Shown here piece after piece: positions 16,445 through 23,513 of a stretch of DNA of 27,370 bases (the first letter of the stretch is position 1; each line of letters opens with the position of its first letter). A program made the translations under genes and the position numbers. This DNA comes from JAUVXJ01 sp034430275 (GTDB lineage Bacteria; Chloroflexota; Anaerolineae; UBA7937; B3-Chlor): contig DAOUEW010000077.1 in NCBI GenBank assembly GCA_034430275.1, positions 1-27,370 of the forward strand. Direction: 5' to 3'. Under the pieces are notes generated by a model. The model had not been told where the DNA came from. It was given only the letters and a program-made list of their open reading frames with translations, and ran no database searches.

Positions 16445-16472
16445 GTAGCTGCACGGCATGCCTTGCGGCTAC
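16445..16472. repeat. 28-bp palindromic repeat, copy 1
   Basis: Arms GTAGCTGCACGG and CCTTGCGGCTAC around CATG. Outer partial complementarity (GGCCCCAAACC to the left, GGTTGGGCC to the right) could extend the foldback. Related copies lie at 24917 and 25584. It is in the divergent gap between the 39-residue gene and polX. Confidence 0.65.
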
Positions 16473-16599
16473 GGTTGGGCCGCTGTGTCGACCGATCCCA
16501 CGGAAAAACGCGCTCAGTGACCTCAGTGATTCACATGACAGACAACTTCGTAGCGGCGGGACCTATCTCGCTACCCCCTTCCACGCTCTCCAGCAGCTA

Positions 16600-16608
16600 T
16601 GCTATAAT
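16600..16608 (+). promoter_or_regulatory. Extended -10 promoter of polX
   Basis: TGC followed by consensus TATAAT (16603-16608), an extended -10 element; no good -35. Transcription would begin near 16615, leaving a leader of about 57 bases. Confidence 0.62.
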
Positions 16609-16671
16609 GGCACGTAGCGCAGCCGTCACAGCGAGGCAACGTAAACCACACTGCCCCGTGGGAGACAACAC

Positions 16672-18402
16672 ATGGCAGAGCACACGATGGGAAACGTGGC
16701 CATAGCGCAGGTCTTCTCCAACATCGCCGACTTGTTGGACATCAAGGGAGAGGAATGGTACCGAGTGCGCGCCTACCGCCAGGCCGCCGAGGCCATCGCC
16801 CACTACCCGGAGGAGATGAGCGCCCTCTCCGAGGAGGGTCGCCTGGAGGAGATACCCGGAGTGGGCAAGGCCATCGCAGCCAAGATAGATGAGATGCTGC
16901 ACACCGGGAGTCTCGAGTTCTACGAGCGGCTCCAGAGTGAGATTCCCGACGGCGTGCTCTCCATCCTGGGCATCCCAGGCGTGGGTCCCAGAACCGTGAG
17001 CCTGCTATACAACGAGTTGGGCCTGGTCAGCATCCCCGACGTAGAGGCCGCAGCCCGCCAGCAGAGGCTCCGGAAGCTGAAGGGGCTGGGCGCCAAGTCC
17101 GAGGAACGTATCCTTCAAGGCATCCAGACGCTGCACCGCATTTCGGGCCGCCATCTGCTGGCCACGGCTCTACCCGTCGCCGACGAGATAGTCGCCGCTC
17201 TCAAGGAGTGCCCAGTTGCCCACGGGGTGACGCCCGCGGGCAGCCTACGTCGCTGTACACCCACCGTGGGCGACATCGATATCCTGGCCGCTTCACATAG
17301 CCCCCAGGAGGTTGTGGACTATTTCACATCCCTCCCCCAGGTCCACGAGGTCAGCTCCCACGGGGATACGAAGGCCACCGTATACCTCGACAGCGGCCTT
17401 CAGGTGGACCTGATGGTCCTGGAGGAGGAGCACTACGGCTCCCTGCTCCAGCACTTCACCGGCTCCAAAGACCACAACGCCGCCCTGCGAGGATTGGCGC
17501 GCCGACAAGAGCTCAGCCTGAGCGAGTACGGCTTCTTGCACCAGGACGGCACGGTAACCGCGTGCGCCACGGAAGACGAGGTCTACTCGACGCTGGGAAT
17601 GGAGTGGATCCCCCCCGAGCTGAGAGAGGCCAGCGGCGAGTTGGAAGCGGCACGAGAGGGCCGCCTCCCTGACCTGATCACCGAGGAGCAGCTCAAGGGT
17701 GATCTCCACACCCACACCGTCTACAGCGATGGCGCCAGCACTGTAGTGGAGATGGCTGTGGCAGCCAAGGCTCGAGGCTACGAGTACGTCGTGATCACGG
17801 ACCACAGCCAGGGATTGGGTGTCGCAGGTGGCCTCAATGCCGAAGGCTTCGCACGTCAGCGGGACGAAATCGCCTCCATCAACGAGAGGCTGGCACCCTT
17901 CAAGATACTCTCCGGAGTGGAGCTGGAAATCAAGACCAACGGAGATCTGGACCTGCCAGACGACGAACTGGCGCGTTTCGACGTGGTCGTGGCCTCGGTC
18001 CATCTCGGCTTGCGCCAGGAACGAGAGAAGATGACCGAACGTATCGTGGCGGCCATGCGAAACCCCCACGTGGACATCATCGCTCACCCCACAGGGAGGC
18101 TTCTAGGCCAGCGAGACAGCGTGGACCTCGATTTCGAGGCCATTCTGGAGACAGCCGCCAGCACAGGAACAATGCTGGAGGTCAATGCGCAGCCCAACCG
18201 GCTGGACCTGGACGGGGAGTTAGCTCGTAAGGCCATCGCACGCGGGATCCTGCTGGCTCTGGGCAGCGACGCCCACCACGACCAGGGCCTGGGGGTGATG
18301 AGGTTCGGGGTGGCCACGGCCCGCCGAGGCTGGGCCGAGCCTGCCAACGTGGCCAACACCCTGAGTTGCGAGGAGTTGCTAAGCAAACTCAAGAGCGGCT
18401 GA
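16672..18402 (+). CDS. polX: DNA polymerase X family protein with PHP exonuclease domain
   Basis: A 576-residue repair polymerase/3'-5' exonuclease. Order of parts: N-terminal lyase-like 8-kDa domain with helix-hairpin-helix (IPGVGKAIAAKI, 61-72), a second hairpin (GIPGVGPRTVS, about 100-110), polymerase palm and fingers with the GSLRR motif and catalytic Asp201 and Asp203 (VGDIDIL) plus Asp246 (VDLMVL). A C-terminal PHP domain runs from about 341 (GDLHTHTVYSDG, His346 and His348; then VITDHSQGL, HPTGR and GSDAHH), supplying the metal sites of the nuclease. Length is typical of bacterial PolX. ATG 16672 has GGGAGA eight bases upstream. Its likely role is gap filling in base excision repair. 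Confidence 0.94.
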   Translation: MAEHTMGNVAIAQVFSNIADLLDIKGEEWYRVRAYRQAAEAIAHYPEEMSALSEEGRLEEIPGVGKAIAAKIDEMLHTGSLEFYERLQSEIPDGVLSILGIPGVGPRTVSLLYNELGLVSIPDVEAAARQQRLRKLKGLGAKSEERILQGIQTLHRISGRHLLATALPVADEIVAALKECPVAHGVTPAGSLRRCTPTVGDIDILAASHSPQEVVDYFTSLPQVHEVSSHGDTKATVYLDSGLQVDLMVLEEEHYGSLLQHFTGSKDHNAALRGLARRQELSLSEYGFLHQDGTVTACATEDEVYSTLGMEWIPPELREASGELEAAREGRLPDLITEEQLKGDLHTHTVYSDGASTVVEMAVAAKARGYEYVVITDHSQGLGVAGGLNAEGFARQRDEIASINERLAPFKILSGVELEIKTNGDLDLPDDELARFDVVVASVHLGLRQEREKMTERIVAAMRNPHVDIIAHPTGRLLGQRDSVDLDFEAILETAASTGTMLEVNAQPNRLDLDGELARKAIARGILLALGSDAHHDQGLGVMRFGVATARRGWAEPANVANTLSCEELLSKLKSG

Positions 18403-18447
18403 ATGGCGGCTCCGAACCTGGTCTTCAAGCGGGATCGGCTCGTCCGG

Positions 18448-19005
18448 TCACCCTCTCCGCCTCAGGCCCCCGTAGCAGGCGAGGCCTGCCAGCCCGGCGC
18501 CCAGCAGAATCAGGCTTGCTGGCTCGGGGACGAACTCCGCAGCGCTGCAATCATCTGCGAACAGGAACCGTCCCGTCACGCTTCCCGACTCTCCGCTGAC
18601 GTCCAGGTGCCATTGGCCGTAGTCGGCTGGCCTCCACTCAGGGTGTATCCACCAGTAGCGGGCCTTGACTTGGGCCGTGACCTCGTCCTCCGCCAGCCAG
18701 GGGTTCTCACAAAGAAAGATCAACTGCAACTCGAACCGCCCCTGTTCGTCAGCACCGAAGAAACCTGTGCCAAAGGGACCAGCGGGGCCGGGGCCAGTCA
18801 GCACCAGGGTCAACCGCTCATTCGGCTCCCACCCTCGACTCGTGGCGAAGGCCGCGTAGTCAGGGCAGGGACCAAGCTCCTCCAGCGGGCAGCATTCCAC
18901 ACACCCGGGCACGATGTTCAGGCTCACCTGGGCGAAGGCGGTGCCGCAGGCCAACGCCAGCAACACTACAGCCAGCCCCACGCTCCTCAGCCCGGCGTTC
19001 CTCAC
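18448..19005 (-). CDS. PEP-CTERM sorting-domain protein
   Basis: A 185-residue exported protein. Signal peptide residues 1-26 (cleavage after GTAFA, before QVSL), a cysteine-rich start (GCVECCP), an Ig-like body with WEPNERLTLVL and TGFFGADEQGRFEL, and a C-terminal PEP-CTERM signal. That signal comprises VPEPASLILLG (159-169), a hydrophobic helix and a basic end (LRRRG). Such tails are recognised and cut by an exosortase, and the proteins reach the cell surface or extracellular matrix. No exosortase lies in this window. GTG 19005 is backed by AGGAGG six bases upstream, with a strong promoter about 125 bases upstream. The function of the body is unknown; it seems related in fold to the next gene. 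Confidence 0.87.
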   Translation of the reverse strand: MRNAGLRSVGLAVVLLALACGTAFAQVSLNIVPGCVECCPLEELGPCPDYAAFATSRGWEPNERLTLVLTGPGPAGPFGTGFFGADEQGRFELQLIFLCENPWLAEDEVTAQVKARYWWIHPEWRPADYGQWHLDVSGESGSVTGRFLFADDCSAAEFVPEPASLILLGAGLAGLACYGGLRRRG

Positions 19006-19119
19006 CCCGCACCTCCTGCTCCCCGCGTCCTCACCTTCAGGTCCTCGTCACTGAAGTGGCCGCTCGCCACCGTCTGCCATCAATGGTCCGCAACCTCGCT
19101 GCTGCGAACGAAGACAACC

Positions 19120-19129
19120 GTCCGCGGAC
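19120..19129. promoter_or_regulatory. Palindromic operator candidate at the PEP-CTERM promoter
   Basis: A perfect 10-bp palindrome, GTCCGCGGAC, begins directly beside the -10 element (19130-19135) and covers the predicted transcription start. Its position suits a repressor site. Confidence 0.5.
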
Positions 19130-19158
19130 AGTATAAGCAGGGCCGAGCGGCGAGTCAA
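19130..19158 (-). promoter_or_regulatory. Promoter of the PEP-CTERM gene at 19005
   Basis: On the minus strand, TTGACT (19153-19158) and TATACT (19130-19135) are 17 bases apart. The leader to the GTG is about 118 bases, long for this window. Confidence 0.72.
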
Positions 19159-19276
19159 GCTTCATTCTGAGAGCGGAATCATCCTGCGTGCTCGTCCCGC
19201 TCGAGGCCGCAGGCCTTGAAGGCATCATGGCGCGCCATCCAAACCCTCGTGTTTACTCCGCCACCGACCCAACACA

Positions 19277-19305
19277 AAGCGGGCAGCAACATATCCTGCC
19301 CGCTT
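19277..19305 (-). terminator. Terminator after the second PEP-CTERM gene
   Basis: Perfect 10-bp stem AAGCGGGCAG/CTGCCCGCTT with a nine-base loop, followed on the minus strand by the T-rich TTGTGTT. It separates the two PEP-CTERM genes into independent transcripts. Confidence 0.7.
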
Positions 19306-19352
19306 CACAGATGCAAGATTGTTCTATCGGCGATGTCTATGGGGAAGACGTC

Positions 19353-19733
19353 CTACGACCGGCGGCCGCGGTACCGCAGACCCGCGTATCCCGCCAAAGC
19401 CATCAAGCCGCTGCTGAGGAGGATGACCGAACCAGGCTCCGCCACGAACTCCTCGGCCAGGACCTCGGAGGTCGCCTCGGCATCGCCGGACTCCACACCG
19501 CTGACCACCAGGCGATACACACCCGTCGGCTGGCCCGGGCCAGCCGTCCAGCCATAGCAAGGCACGTCCCCATTCTCATCGGATTCCAGAACGAGGGAAC
19601 AGGAGAGGTCTCCACAGGGCCAGTAGAAGCTCTGCGTGACCTCGTCTCCGGGATAGAAGCCCGAACAGGTGACCGCGGATTTCTGCCCGACGTAGCCGGA
19701 AGTGGGGTTGATCTTGATGTGCGGCTGTCCCAT
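19353..19733 (-). CDS. PEP-CTERM-like protein, signal peptide interrupted by a stop
   Basis: The longest intact frame is 126 residues from ATG 19733. It starts directly in an Ig-like body (NPTSGYVGQKSAVTCSG, FYPGDEVTQSF, four or more cysteines). It ends in a PEP-CTERM-type tail with AEP in place of PEP (residues 98-100), then GSVILLSSGL and the basic end YRGRRS. A protein bound for exosortase should have a signal peptide, and none is present here. One is encoded directly upstream in the same frame (19746-19805), cut off by a TGA at 19743-19745. The gene could be a recent pseudogene, a sequence error, a readthrough case, or it may truly start at 19733 (a weak GAGG lies before it) and stay cytoplasmic. 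Confidence 0.7.
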   Translation of the reverse strand: MGQPHIKINPTSGYVGQKSAVTCSGFYPGDEVTQSFYWPCGDLSCSLVLESDENGDVPCYGWTAGPGQPTGVYRLVVSGVESGDAEATSEVLAEEFVAEPGSVILLSSGLMALAGYAGLRYRGRRS

Positions 19734-19805
19734 GGCCAGGCCTCAGGTGGCCAACAACAGCGCCAGTGCTACCGAGACTGCGACGAGAATCCGTCCGCGG
19801 CTCAT
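19734..19805 (-). other. In-frame signal-peptide segment with TGA stop
   Basis: From ATG 19805 the frame reads MSRGR, a hydrophobic core ILVAVSVALALLLAT, then TGA (19743-19745), then GLA and the ATG of the annotated frame, with no shift. This is a textbook signal peptide broken by one codon. Its ribosome site is poor and I see only a weak promoter. Confidence 0.65.
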
Positions 19806-19933
19806 GCTACCATGCTTGACGTCTCAACGGTGTCTTACACGCCACTATGCATGCTCACGCACATCGTGAAGTAACCACACCCTGGCCACTCGCCAACCAG
19901 ATCGGGCAGACTTCTCTCGCCGCGAGAGGCTCG

Positions 19934-21325
19934 CTAGTGTGCGTGGGCGTGATCAGGCGGCCTCATGTTGCCGAAGGCGTTGATCACTACCTCGCTGAGG
20001 GCCGGGTGGATGACCTGTGAATCCGCCAGAGGGATGTAGTCTCGCTCGCCGGCGTTCATCAGATACACGATCTGCTGGACCAGGATCGCGGCGTGGGGAC
20101 CCACGATGTGGCAGCCCAGTATCTTGCCGCTGCCCTGTTCCACCACCACCTTGACCAGGCCATCCTCCTCCCCCATGGCGTATCCCTTGGTCACGTCCAT
20201 GTAGCTCGCTCTGCCTACCAGGATCTGGTACCCCGCTTCCTTGGCCTTTGCCTCCGTGAGTCCCACGGCACCTACCTGTGGGAAACCATATACAGCATGA
20301 GGAACAGCGTGGTAGTCCACCTCGTGTCTGTGATCGGACAGGGCGTTGACGGCCACGATCTCGGCTTCGTAGTTGGCAGTATGCCTGAACATGTACTTAC
20401 CCGTGGCATCTCCCAGCGCCCAGATGCCGGGCTTGCTGGTCTCGAGAAAGGGATTCACTTTGATCCATCCACGCTCGTCGGTCTCCACCCCAGTCTTCTC
20501 CGGCTTGAGCAGGTCGGAGTTGGAGCGAACGCCAGCGGCAAGCATCACCTCCTGGGCGCTGAACTGCCGCCTTTCACCGGTCTCGGCATTCACGGCGGTA
20601 ACGACCTTCAGATCGCCCTTTTTCTGCACCTTCTCCACCCTGTGGTTGGTGAACACGTCCGCGTACCTGGAGAACACCCGCCTCACCACCTCCGAGATCT
20701 CAGGATCCTCCCCCAGCAGCAAACGGGGCATCATCTCCAGAACGGTCACCCTGGTCCCCAGAGCAGAGAAGAAGTGCCCATATTCGCAGGCGATGTATCC
20801 CCCACCGATGAGGACCAGGCTCTCGGGCAGCGACTCCAGATCGAGAACCGAGACGTGATCCAGGTATCCCGTGGCCTCGAGACCTTCGATGGGCGGCACC
20901 AGCGCCCTGGCTCCGGAGGCGATCACGATCTTGGGAGCCGTGATCGTCTGCTCTCCTACCCTCACCTGGTGCTCGTCCACGAACTCGCCGGTCTCGCGGT
21001 ACCAAGTGAGACCCTCCACCATGGACACACCCTCTTCCATCTGCTCCCTGTCTACCTTCACGAAGGACCTCATACGCCGCAGGATGAGGGCAAAGTCCAC
21101 GCTGCTCACAGCAGCCTCCACACCGATGCGGCTGGCCTCCTGGAGCTCACGGATCACGTCGGCGGGGTAGAGGAGAATCTTGGAAGGTATACAGCCAGTG
21201 TTCAGGCAGGTGCCTCCCATCAGACCGTGTTCCACCAGGGCCACCCTCTGGCCTCCCTCGACAGCCTTCGAGGCCACGTTCATCCCCGCGCCTGAGCCGA
21301 TGACGATCAGATCGTACTCTTCCAT
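19934..21325 (-). CDS. FAD-dependent pyridine nucleotide-disulfide oxidoreductase (dihydrolipoyl dehydrogenase-like)
   Basis: A 463-residue class I flavoprotein disulfide reductase. FAD-binding motif IVIGSGAGMNVAS (residues 8-20), redox-active pair Cys40 and Cys45 in GGTCLNTGCIPSK, NAD(P)H-binding LVLIGGGYIACEYGHFF, second FAD motif GIWALGDATGKYMF, and the C-terminal active-site His-Glu in VIHPALSEVV. Family members reduce dihydrolipoyl proteins, mycothiol, mercuric ion or other disulfides. No lipoyl dehydrogenase-complex genes are nearby, so the physiological substrate is unknown. The neighbouring persulfide genes hint at thiol or persulfide redox (inference). The C-terminus is His-rich (DHAHAH). 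ATG 21325 has a weak, distant AGGA. The ICMT-like gene ends 151 bases upstream. Confidence 0.87.
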   Translation of the reverse strand: MEEYDLIVIGSGAGMNVASKAVEGGQRVALVEHGLMGGTCLNTGCIPSKILLYPADVIRELQEASRIGVEAAVSSVDFALILRRMRSFVKVDREQMEEGVSMVEGLTWYRETGEFVDEHQVRVGEQTITAPKIVIASGARALVPPIEGLEATGYLDHVSVLDLESLPESLVLIGGGYIACEYGHFFSALGTRVTVLEMMPRLLLGEDPEISEVVRRVFSRYADVFTNHRVEKVQKKGDLKVVTAVNAETGERRQFSAQEVMLAAGVRSNSDLLKPEKTGVETDERGWIKVNPFLETSKPGIWALGDATGKYMFRHTANYEAEIVAVNALSDHRHEVDYHAVPHAVYGFPQVGAVGLTEAKAKEAGYQILVGRASYMDVTKGYAMGEEDGLVKVVVEQGSGKILGCHIVGPHAAILVQQIVYLMNAGERDYIPLADSQVIHPALSEVVINAFGNMRPPDHAHAH

Positions 21326-21476
21326 GCTTGCCCGTTATCCTTTCCTGGGGTGAGTTTCCGGCCCCTACTGCCTTCCACGACGTCGGTCATCCCTGCCAGG
21401 AGGTCCACGAAGACTTAAGCGCCCAACGTGTTCCAGCCCACCTCACCGCGTCCCCACGGCCCCGCATGGCTGCCGG

Positions 21477-22100
21477 CTACTCGTGGCCTCGAACCAGGCG
21501 CGGAAGGAGGCGCCCCGTGTGCGTCTTGTAGGAACGATACTCATCCCCGAACTGCTGCATCATCATCTCTTCTTCCTGGTCGATGCGCCTGTAGAGCATG
21601 ACGATGGCCGCAGCGGTCCCCACCATGAAGATCCAGTTCGCGGACACCAGACAGAGCGCCGCCAGAAAGGCGAAGACTACCGAGTACATGGGATGCCTGA
21701 CCCAACGATACGGCCCCTCGGTGACCAAGACGTGTTCCTCCCTCAACTGGAGACCGCTGGACCACTGCCTGCCGAGCGCATGCTGCACCCAGATCAGGAA
21801 TGGCAAACAGAGGAGGCCCAGAACCACACCCGCCCAGCGCAGCCGGGAGGGAAGAGGAAGCACGAAAGAACCCATCCACTGCGGTTTGAAAGTGTAGACC
21901 ACCAACGCGCCAATCAGACCGCAGAAGAGAAGCACTCGCGCCCCGTGAAGCCACCCGCCCTCGCGCTGCTGCACGGCTCGGCGGCCTGGCGAAACCCTCT
22001 CACCCGCACGCCGCAGCCTCGCCGCGTAATACACCCGGATCAGGAACAGGCAGAGCCACAGTGCCAGTAGCGCGCTCCTGAATACCCCTTCCTCCCCCAA
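21477..22100 (-). CDS. Isoprenylcysteine carboxyl methyltransferase-family membrane protein
   Basis: A 207-residue integral membrane protein with about five helices. The C-terminal half holds the ICMT/PEMT signature: LVTEGPYRWVRHPMYSVVF, then RIDQEEEMMMQQFGDEYRSY ending in KTHTGRLLPRL. The family binds SAM in the membrane and methylates lipid-like or thiol/carboxyl substrates; bacteria have no prenylated CaaX proteins, so the real substrate is unknown. The start is TTG 22100 with AGGGAG about eight bases upstream. Only 16 bases separate it from the MBL-rhodanese gene, which strongly suggests cotranscription with the persulfide genes. Some bacterial relatives (methanethiol-forming MddA) methylate inorganic sulfide, a possibility that suits this operon but is inference. 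Confidence 0.85.
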   Translation of the reverse strand: MGEEGVFRSALLALWLCLFLIRVYYAARLRRAGERVSPGRRAVQQREGGWLHGARVLLFCGLIGALVVYTFKPQWMGSFVLPLPSRLRWAGVVLGLLCLPFLIWVQHALGRQWSSGLQLREEHVLVTEGPYRWVRHPMYSVVFAFLAALCLVSANWIFMVGTAAAIVMLYRRIDQEEEMMMQQFGDEYRSYKTHTGRLLPRLVRGHE

Positions 22101-22116
22101 GTCCGTCTCTCCCTCT

Positions 22117-23475
22117 CTACTCCAGCTTACACGTAGTCGAGTTCCACCCGGCCAGCCCGCCCAACACCACCGATACCCGCTCCCAGCCTTCTCGCCTCAG
22201 GAGACTGGCCGCGATCATCGAGCGCAGGCCGCTCCCGCAGAAGATGTACACGGCGCGATCTCTGGGCACCTCCCCCAGGCGTCCCGGTAGCTGCGTGAGG
22301 TGGATGTGCAACGCATCGGGGATGCGTCCCGCCTTCTCCAGCTCCTCCTCGCTGCGCACGTCCAGAATCGCAGTCTCTTCCCCTGTGTCGAGGAGAGCAC
22401 ACAATCGTTGCACCGTGACCGTCCGAACAGAATCGCTCTCCAGGCCCGCGGTGTGCCAGGCCAGCATCCCGCCCGACAAACAGCCCGCAAGATCGTCGTA
22501 TCCCAGCCGCAGCAGATACCGGGTGGCCTGCTCGGGGTTCTCCCCTTCACTCACCAGCAGGATGGGCGTGCCGTAGGGAAGGAACCATCCCGCGAAGGCC
22601 GGCAAGCCCTCCAGCCACACGAACAACGACTGGGGCACGTGAGCCGAGGCGAAGCCCAACTCCATCCTGGTGTCCACCACCAGGGCCTGCTCCCGGCAGC
22701 TCGCGAACTCCGCCGGCTTCATAGGCATGGGGGCCGGAAGCGCACCCAGCACCGGTGCCCCCTCCACGTTGTACTTCTCCATACGCCTGAAGTAGGGAGG
22801 CCGCTCCAGCTCCCTGGCCACGTTACCCACGAACTCCGCCTCTCCTGTGAACTGGAGCTTGGGGTTCAACTTGCGCTCCAGCCCGATGGTGGTCCACAAA
22901 CGCTCGGCTATGGCGGTGCCGCAGACGGAGCCCGCCCCGTGAGCCGGACAGACGATGACCGCGTCGCCCAGTGGCAAGAGCCTGCCGAACACCGTCTCGT
23001 ACAGCAGGCCCGCCATCTCCTCCGCGCGGTCCATGCCCAGCAGGTCCACCCTGCCCACGTCTCCCGCGAAGAGCGCATCGCCGGTGCAGACCGTCCACGG
23101 CTCCCCCTGAGGGTCCCGGAGCAGATAGCTCTTGCTGCCGGGGGTATGCCCAGGGGAGTGTATGGCCTCCACCTCCAACCGCCCCACCCTCCAGGTCTGG
23201 CCGTCCTCCACCGCCCGCCCGTATCGGTAATCGAGCTGCCTATCCGCGTGCCAGATCTCGGCATCCGTCCGCTGGGCCAGCTCCAACGAACCGATGACGT
23301 AGTCCTCGTTGCGATGGGTCTCCAGGATGTACCTTATGCGCAGACCTTCCCTGTAAGCCCTCTCCACGTAGACCTCGCAGTCGCGCCTGGGGTCGATGAC
23401 CAGAGCCTCTCTCTGGTCGCCGATGAGGTAGGAATAGTGAGCCAAACCCTCCGACTCGATCCGCTCGAAGAGCAT
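22117..23475 (-). CDS. MBL-fold/rhodanese fusion, persulfide dioxygenase-like
   Basis: A 452-residue fusion. The metallo-beta-lactamase fold (1-about 245) resembles ETHE1 persulfide dioxygenase, which oxidises glutathione persulfide to sulfite. The usual THxHADH motif reads THRNEDY: His54 is kept, the second His is Asn56, Asp58 is kept and the last His is Tyr59. His110 (SPGHTPGS) and Asp133 (CTGDALFAGD) are present, so the three positions that hold the single iron in ETHE1 survive. Rhodanese domain 1 (about 255-345) lacks the catalytic Cys. Domain 2 (about 355-452) has Cys413 in FCGSGLRS. ATG 23475 has GGAGG six bases upstream. It lies between the sulfurtransferase (38 bases) and ICMT-like (16 bases) genes. 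Persulfide or thiosulfate metabolism is likely; activity is unproven. Confidence 0.87.
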   Translation of the reverse strand: MLFERIESEGLAHYSYLIGDQREALVIDPRRDCEVYVERAYREGLRIRYILETHRNEDYVIGSLELAQRTDAEIWHADRQLDYRYGRAVEDGQTWRVGRLEVEAIHSPGHTPGSKSYLLRDPQGEPWTVCTGDALFAGDVGRVDLLGMDRAEEMAGLLYETVFGRLLPLGDAVIVCPAHGAGSVCGTAIAERLWTTIGLERKLNPKLQFTGEAEFVGNVARELERPPYFRRMEKYNVEGAPVLGALPAPMPMKPAEFASCREQALVVDTRMELGFASAHVPQSLFVWLEGLPAFAGWFLPYGTPILLVSEGENPEQATRYLLRLGYDDLAGCLSGGMLAWHTAGLESDSVRTVTVQRLCALLDTGEETAILDVRSEEELEKAGRIPDALHIHLTQLPGRLGEVPRDRAVYIFCGSGLRSMIAASLLRREGWERVSVVLGGLAGWNSTTCKLE

Positions 23476-23513
23476 CCTTCACCTCCATAGGTGGTTCGCT
23501 GGGACGGGCGTGG

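Noticed and set aside
16103..16459. 118-residue version of the small membrane protein
   Set aside because: Its first 79 residues would lie across the promoter and leader hairpin and have no protein character; the GTG at 16222 with a strong ribosome site is preferred.
18403..19170. 255-codon plus-strand open frame following polX
   Set aside because: It overlaps the PEP-CTERM gene on the other strand, which has a signal peptide, sorting tail, promoter and ribosome site.
19934..19960. HAHAH C-terminus considered as an artificial His tag
   Set aside because: It is irregular, and the surrounding DNA is ordinary genomic sequence.
20093..21295. 400-codon plus-strand open frame
   Set aside because: Antisense to the disulfide oxidoreductase, whose motifs are all intact.
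22300..23490. 396-codon plus-strand open frame
   Set aside because: Antisense to the MBL-rhodanese gene; low-complexity composition typical of shadow frames.
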